16,218 nucleotides of DNA from contig SYAA01000049.1 of NCBI GenBank assembly GCA_005789055.1, forward strand, positions 1-16,218, given 5' to 3'. Within the stretch, counting starts at the first letter, position 1. Each line of letters starts with the position of its first letter. The stretch comes from Actinomycetota bacterium (GTDB lineage Bacteria; Actinomycetota; Actinomycetes; Mycobacteriales; Mycobacteriaceae). This document shows positions 13,399 to 16,218 of the stretch, one piece after another. The notes under the pieces were generated by a model, which worked only from the letters and a program-made list of their open reading frames with translations, was not told where the DNA came from and searched no databases. Position numbers and translations under genes: made by a program.

Positions 13399-14817
13399 TC
13401 ACGAGTGCACTGCCGAAGGCTGTTGCATGAGCGCTTCTATAAAGCGGCTCTCCCCGTCCAGGGAGATCGGCCGAACTGCCAATCCCTGGTGCCTGGGCGT
13501 TGCTATTTGGTTGTCCCGCAACACCACCCGGCCGATGCCGGGTTGTCCACCGAGATGGGTGACGGCTCCCGGCCACACCACTTGCGATACGGCGCCGATG
13601 TCCGCGCCGATCATCTCGGCCAGTGCACCCAGCGGAGATTCCAGTGTGACTCGCCCGCCCGCGGCGGCGGCGCGCACCGCAAACCAGGCCGGATTCTGTG
13701 CCTCGCCCACTACGACGCAGGAATCGACGTCGTCGAACGGTAGGTACACCCGGTAACCGTCGGGGTTCTCGCCCACCAGGACCCCGGCCGATCCGATCAG
13801 CACCGGCCAGTGCTGGTCGCCGAAGAGGTCCTGGCCGTCCAACGCCGCCCGTTGGGCCCCGGACAGCGGGGCGAATCCCTTCGGCTTCTTGCGTTTCGTC
13901 GCGGTGGTCAACAACACCGTGGAGCGCGGTGCGGCCCCGACGCCGATGCGGATCCGAGTAATGGTGCGATCCGCGGGCACCGACCACCACACGTCCGGAC
14001 CGCCCGCGGCGGTGAACGCCGCGGTGACCGAATCGGGTCCGCGCAGCCTCGACCAGTTCTCCCGTTCGAAGCTGATCATCGTGGCGGCGTTGAAATCGGT
14101 GAAGTCGGCGCAGCAGCGTGCGTCGATTCCGGCTCCGGCCAACCGGTCGGCGATGCGCGTCGTCGAGGCCACCAGGTAGCGGGCCAAGCCTGCGGCGCCG
14201 GCATCGCGGCGCTGCGCCGAGTGCCGGGTGCGTAGTGGGTCGGCGCGCAGCAGCAGCCAGGTGCGGCGGTGCGCCGGTGCCGGGTCCGATCCGACGGCGT
14301 CGTCGTACATGCTCAGTACGTCGGCGGATGCGGTCGAGCCGATCCGGTACCCGGCAGAGACCACGTCGGCCTCGAGGTCCGGGCAGTGCACCGCCAGCAA
14401 CTGCTCCAGCATCGCGGTGTCCAGCACGTCCTCGCTTCGGGCCTGACCGTCGACGATCACGGTCGGGGTGAAGGGGCGGGCAAAGAGTTCGATGAGCGCG
14501 ACCAGGGTCTCGCCCTGCCAGCGCACGGCCACCGGATCACCCGGCAGCACGGTGGCGCCGACGACGGCCTTCGACGCCGTCTCCGGCGCCCGGCGGCGTC
14601 GCCCGATCCACCCGAACAACGTCCGCACCCACCCTGTCAGCCGCCGTCCGCGGAAGGTGACCAACGCCAGCACCGCGGCCGCCGCCACCACCGCGATGGC
14701 CCAGCGTTGGTGGCGGGTGTCGAGGACGAGGAACACCAGAGCGGGGACCGCAATGCCGACGACGAGTGCGTAACCGGTGCTGAACCTCAGCCGCAGTGGA
14801 CTCCGGGAGATCTTCAT
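13399..14817 (-). CDS. eccE1: ESX-1 type VII secretion membrane component EccE1
   Basis: Peripheral inner-membrane component of the ESX core complex. The 472-aa product (462 aa in M. tuberculosis) opens with two membrane helices (about 14-33 and 38-55) separated by LDTRHQRW, followed by a basic stretch (RRRR) and a soluble domain. Conserved blocks match remembered Rv3882c: VVGATVLPGDPVAVRWQGE, ELFARPFTPTVIVDGQA, VHCPDLEADVVSAGYRIG, SAQRRDAGAAGLARYLVAS and GGPDVWWSVPAD. The ATG at 14817 overlaps the mycP1 stop as ATGA, indicating tight coupling. The next gene, espB, starts 28 bp after the EccE1 stop. Confidence 0.96.
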   Translation of the reverse strand: MKISRSPLRLRFSTGYALVVGIAVPALVFLVLDTRHQRWAIAVVAAAAVLALVTFRGRRLTGWVRTLFGWIGRRRRAPETASKAVVGATVLPGDPVAVRWQGETLVALIELFARPFTPTVIVDGQARSEDVLDTAMLEQLLAVHCPDLEADVVSAGYRIGSTASADVLSMYDDAVGSDPAPAHRRTWLLLRADPLRTRHSAQRRDAGAAGLARYLVASTTRIADRLAGAGIDARCCADFTDFNAATMISFERENWSRLRGPDSVTAAFTAAGGPDVWWSVPADRTITRIRIGVGAAPRSTVLLTTATKRKKPKGFAPLSGAQRAALDGQDLFGDQHWPVLIGSAGVLVGENPDGYRVYLPFDDVDSCVVVGEAQNPAWFAVRAAAAGGRVTLESPLGALAEMIGADIGAVSQVVWPGAVTHLGGQPGIGRVVLRDNQIATPRHQGLAVRPISLDGESRFIEALMQQPSAVHS

Positions 14818-16169
14818 CGGAGCTTCAACGCCCGTCCGGCCAGAGCCACCAATGCCAGCAGCACTCCCAGGCCCAGGACCCCGGCCGCCACGGCGGTGAT
14901 CGGCCCACGATCAGGCGGCGGCACCACGACCGGGGGCGGCAGCTGTTGGATAGTGGGCAACGCCTCCTCGGGGCCGGTCGCAACGTCCCACGTGAGCGCA
15001 TCGTGCGCATCGATGACCCCCGCGCCGACGGCATTGTCGACGCCGCCGCCGGGATTGCGCGCGGTGGACACGATCCGGTCGATGACCTCTGCCGGCGTCA
15101 ACTCCGGAAAGCGCTGTCGCACAAGGGCTGCCACACCCGACACGTAGGCCGCGGCAAAGGATGTTCCGGCGATCGGGACCGGCCCGTCAGCGCCCTGCAG
15201 GGCGTTCACCGGTTCGCCGTCACCGCCCAAACCGGTGACGTCCTCGGCGGGTGCTGCCGCACCCACCCACGGACCCTGCATCGAGAAGGGACTCGGCACC
15301 CCGGTCGGTGCGATACCACCGACCGTCAGCACCAGGGAGTCGTACCACGCCGGCGTGACGATCGTCTGGACGTCCTGCCAGCCGCGAGGATCGTTGGGCC
15401 CGGACAGGTCGATCGGCGGGTTCTGGTTGCAATCACCGCCGGTGTTGCCGGCCGCGACGACGACCACCGCGCCTGTGAAATTGACGGCGTAGGTCAGCGC
15501 TGCGCCCAGCGAGGCCTGATCGACCGGTCTGGCCACCTTGAAGCAGGCCGCTTCGCTGATGTTGATCACACCGGCGTCAAGATTGGCCGCGTGCACGATG
15601 GCCCGCGCCAGACTGCGAATCGACGCCGCCGCCGGAGTGGTGTTGGGGTCATTCGGGTCGACCTGCACGTCCACCGGTTCGAAGGCCTCCGACGTCTGGC
15701 GCAAGGAGATCAGCCGCGCGTCGGGTGCCACACCGATGAACGCGTCCGTCGGGGCGCCCCGGCCGGCGATGATGGATGCGGTGATGGTTCCGTGCGAATC
15801 GCAGTCGGACAACCCGTCTCCGGCCGCGTCGATGAAATCGCCGCCGGGTTCGGCGGGAACCCGCGGGGAGGCGTTCACTCCGGTGTCGATCACCGCCACC
15901 GTGATCCCCGCCCCGGTGGCGAACCGTTGTGCCCCACGGATGTCTAAATAGTCGTAGGCCCAGGGCGGATCGCGGAATTCAGAATTCGGCAGCGTGGTCG
16001 GTGCCGAGCAGTAGCGACGTTGTTCGAAGGGTAACTCGGGATCGACGGTGTCCGCCGGTGTCGCCTCTGGATCTATCTCGGGTGGGGGGACTGCCAGTGC
16101 CGGGGCCGCATTGAGCAATACCAGGGTCAGCGCCGCCACCATCGCCAGGAAGCGCCGCACACCCATCAC
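14814..16169 (-). CDS. mycP1: Mycosin-1, subtilisin-like serine protease of ESX-1
   Basis: Membrane-anchored periplasmic protease that cleaves EspB and stabilises the ESX-1 complex. The 451-aa product has a signal peptide (about 1-26, VAALTLVLLNAAPALA), the N-terminal extension with Cys54, and the catalytic triad Asp95 (VIDTG), His126 (CDSHGT) and Ser337 (AGTSFAAAYVSG), with oxyanion Asn242 (AAGNTGGDC). It ends in a Pro-rich linker, a membrane helix (about 425-445) and the basic tail GRALKLR. All active-site residues are intact. GTG 16169 and ATG 16166 are equally possible starts; the longer is given. It is the first gene of the minus-strand unit in this window, with eccE1, espB, espL and espK downstream. 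Confidence 0.97.
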   Translation of the reverse strand: MMGVRRFLAMVAALTLVLLNAAPALAVPPPEIDPEATPADTVDPELPFEQRRYCSAPTTLPNSEFRDPPWAYDYLDIRGAQRFATGAGITVAVIDTGVNASPRVPAEPGGDFIDAAGDGLSDCDSHGTITASIIAGRGAPTDAFIGVAPDARLISLRQTSEAFEPVDVQVDPNDPNTTPAAASIRSLARAIVHAANLDAGVINISEAACFKVARPVDQASLGAALTYAVNFTGAVVVVAAGNTGGDCNQNPPIDLSGPNDPRGWQDVQTIVTPAWYDSLVLTVGGIAPTGVPSPFSMQGPWVGAAAPAEDVTGLGGDGEPVNALQGADGPVPIAGTSFAAAYVSGVAALVRQRFPELTPAEVIDRIVSTARNPGGGVDNAVGAGVIDAHDALTWDVATGPEEALPTIQQLPPPVVVPPPDRGPITAVAAGVLGLGVLLALVALAGRALKLR

Positions 16170-16180
16170 CGTCTTCGTCG

Positions 16181-16216
16181 TCAGCCCGGGCTGAATGCGC
16201 TGTCGACGGTGTCGGC
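16181..16216 (-). other. Possible 3' end of an upstream minus-strand gene
   Basis: On the minus strand the window edge reads an open frame ending ADTVDSAFSPG and a TGA at 16183-16181, 11 bases before the mycP1 GTG start. This would be typical operon spacing, so the mycP1 unit may begin outside the window. The piece is too short to identify and could be chance. Confidence 0.3.
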
Positions 16217-16218
16217 AT

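Noticed and set aside
13399..14817. Several 100-200 codon frames on both strands over eccE1
   Set aside because: EccE1 is conserved along its whole length in one frame. The others are compositional shadows.
6509..16169. Assignment of the secretion genes to ESX-4 (the minimal ESX)
   Set aside because: The presence of espJ, espK, espL, espB and eccE, and the close EccD1/MycP1 matches, identify ESX-1. ESX-4 lacks the Esp genes.

Overview
This is GC-rich actinobacterial DNA, almost certainly from a Mycobacterium (Mycolicibacterium-type, environmental or rapid-growing). GTP-type PEP carboxykinase, a FadD4-like acyl-CoA synthetase start and a block of ESX-1 (type VII secretion) genes can all be aligned by eye to remembered M. 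tuberculosis proteins. Coding density is near complete: no stretch over 300 bases lacks a gene or gene relic, and I see no tRNA, rRNA, CRISPR array or insertion sequence.

Region 1 (1-2946) is metabolic and rearranged. It holds pckG, then 18 bp later a Tat-exported, lipobox-bearing beta-carbonic anhydrase, then the first ~71 codons of a fadD4-type gene. The fadD4 sequence is cut off and joined to a second copy of the last 106 bp of pckG. The two pckG tails (1768-1873 and 2841-2946) differ at 2 bases, and identity stops at the pckG stop codon, so this is a recombination scar.

Region 2 (2943-5785) is a 909-aa LuxR/LAL (STAND-type) regulator on the minus strand. Its stop codon lies inside the pckG relic. 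Its start is covered by a 7-bp-arm inverted repeat, and a 113-bp palindrome-rich spacer separates it from the divergent esx genes.

Region 3 (5786-16169) is the distal half of an ESX-1 locus in two converging transcription units. The plus unit is esxB, esxA, eccD1, an unrecognised 171-aa single-pass membrane protein and espJ. The minus unit is mycP1, eccE1, espB, espL and espK. espJ and espK overlap tail to tail by 33 bp. The gene order and strands match M. tuberculosis Rv3874-Rv3883c, except that espI is missing between esxA and eccD1 and an extra membrane gene follows eccD1.

The proximal half of a canonical ESX-1 locus (eccA1, eccB1, eccCa1, eccCb1, PE35, PPE68) is not upstream of esxB. The regulator and the recombination scar stand there instead. 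The window therefore encodes substrates (EsxA/EsxB, EspB, EspJ, EspK), the EccD and EccE membrane components, the MycP1 protease and the EspL accessory protein, but not the EccC ATPase or EccB. Those must lie elsewhere if the system works. The most notable points are the chimeric junction, the split ESX-1 with its own candidate regulator, an AT-richer N-terminal half of espB, and a cluster of unusual substitutions in the nucleotide-binding end of PckG.
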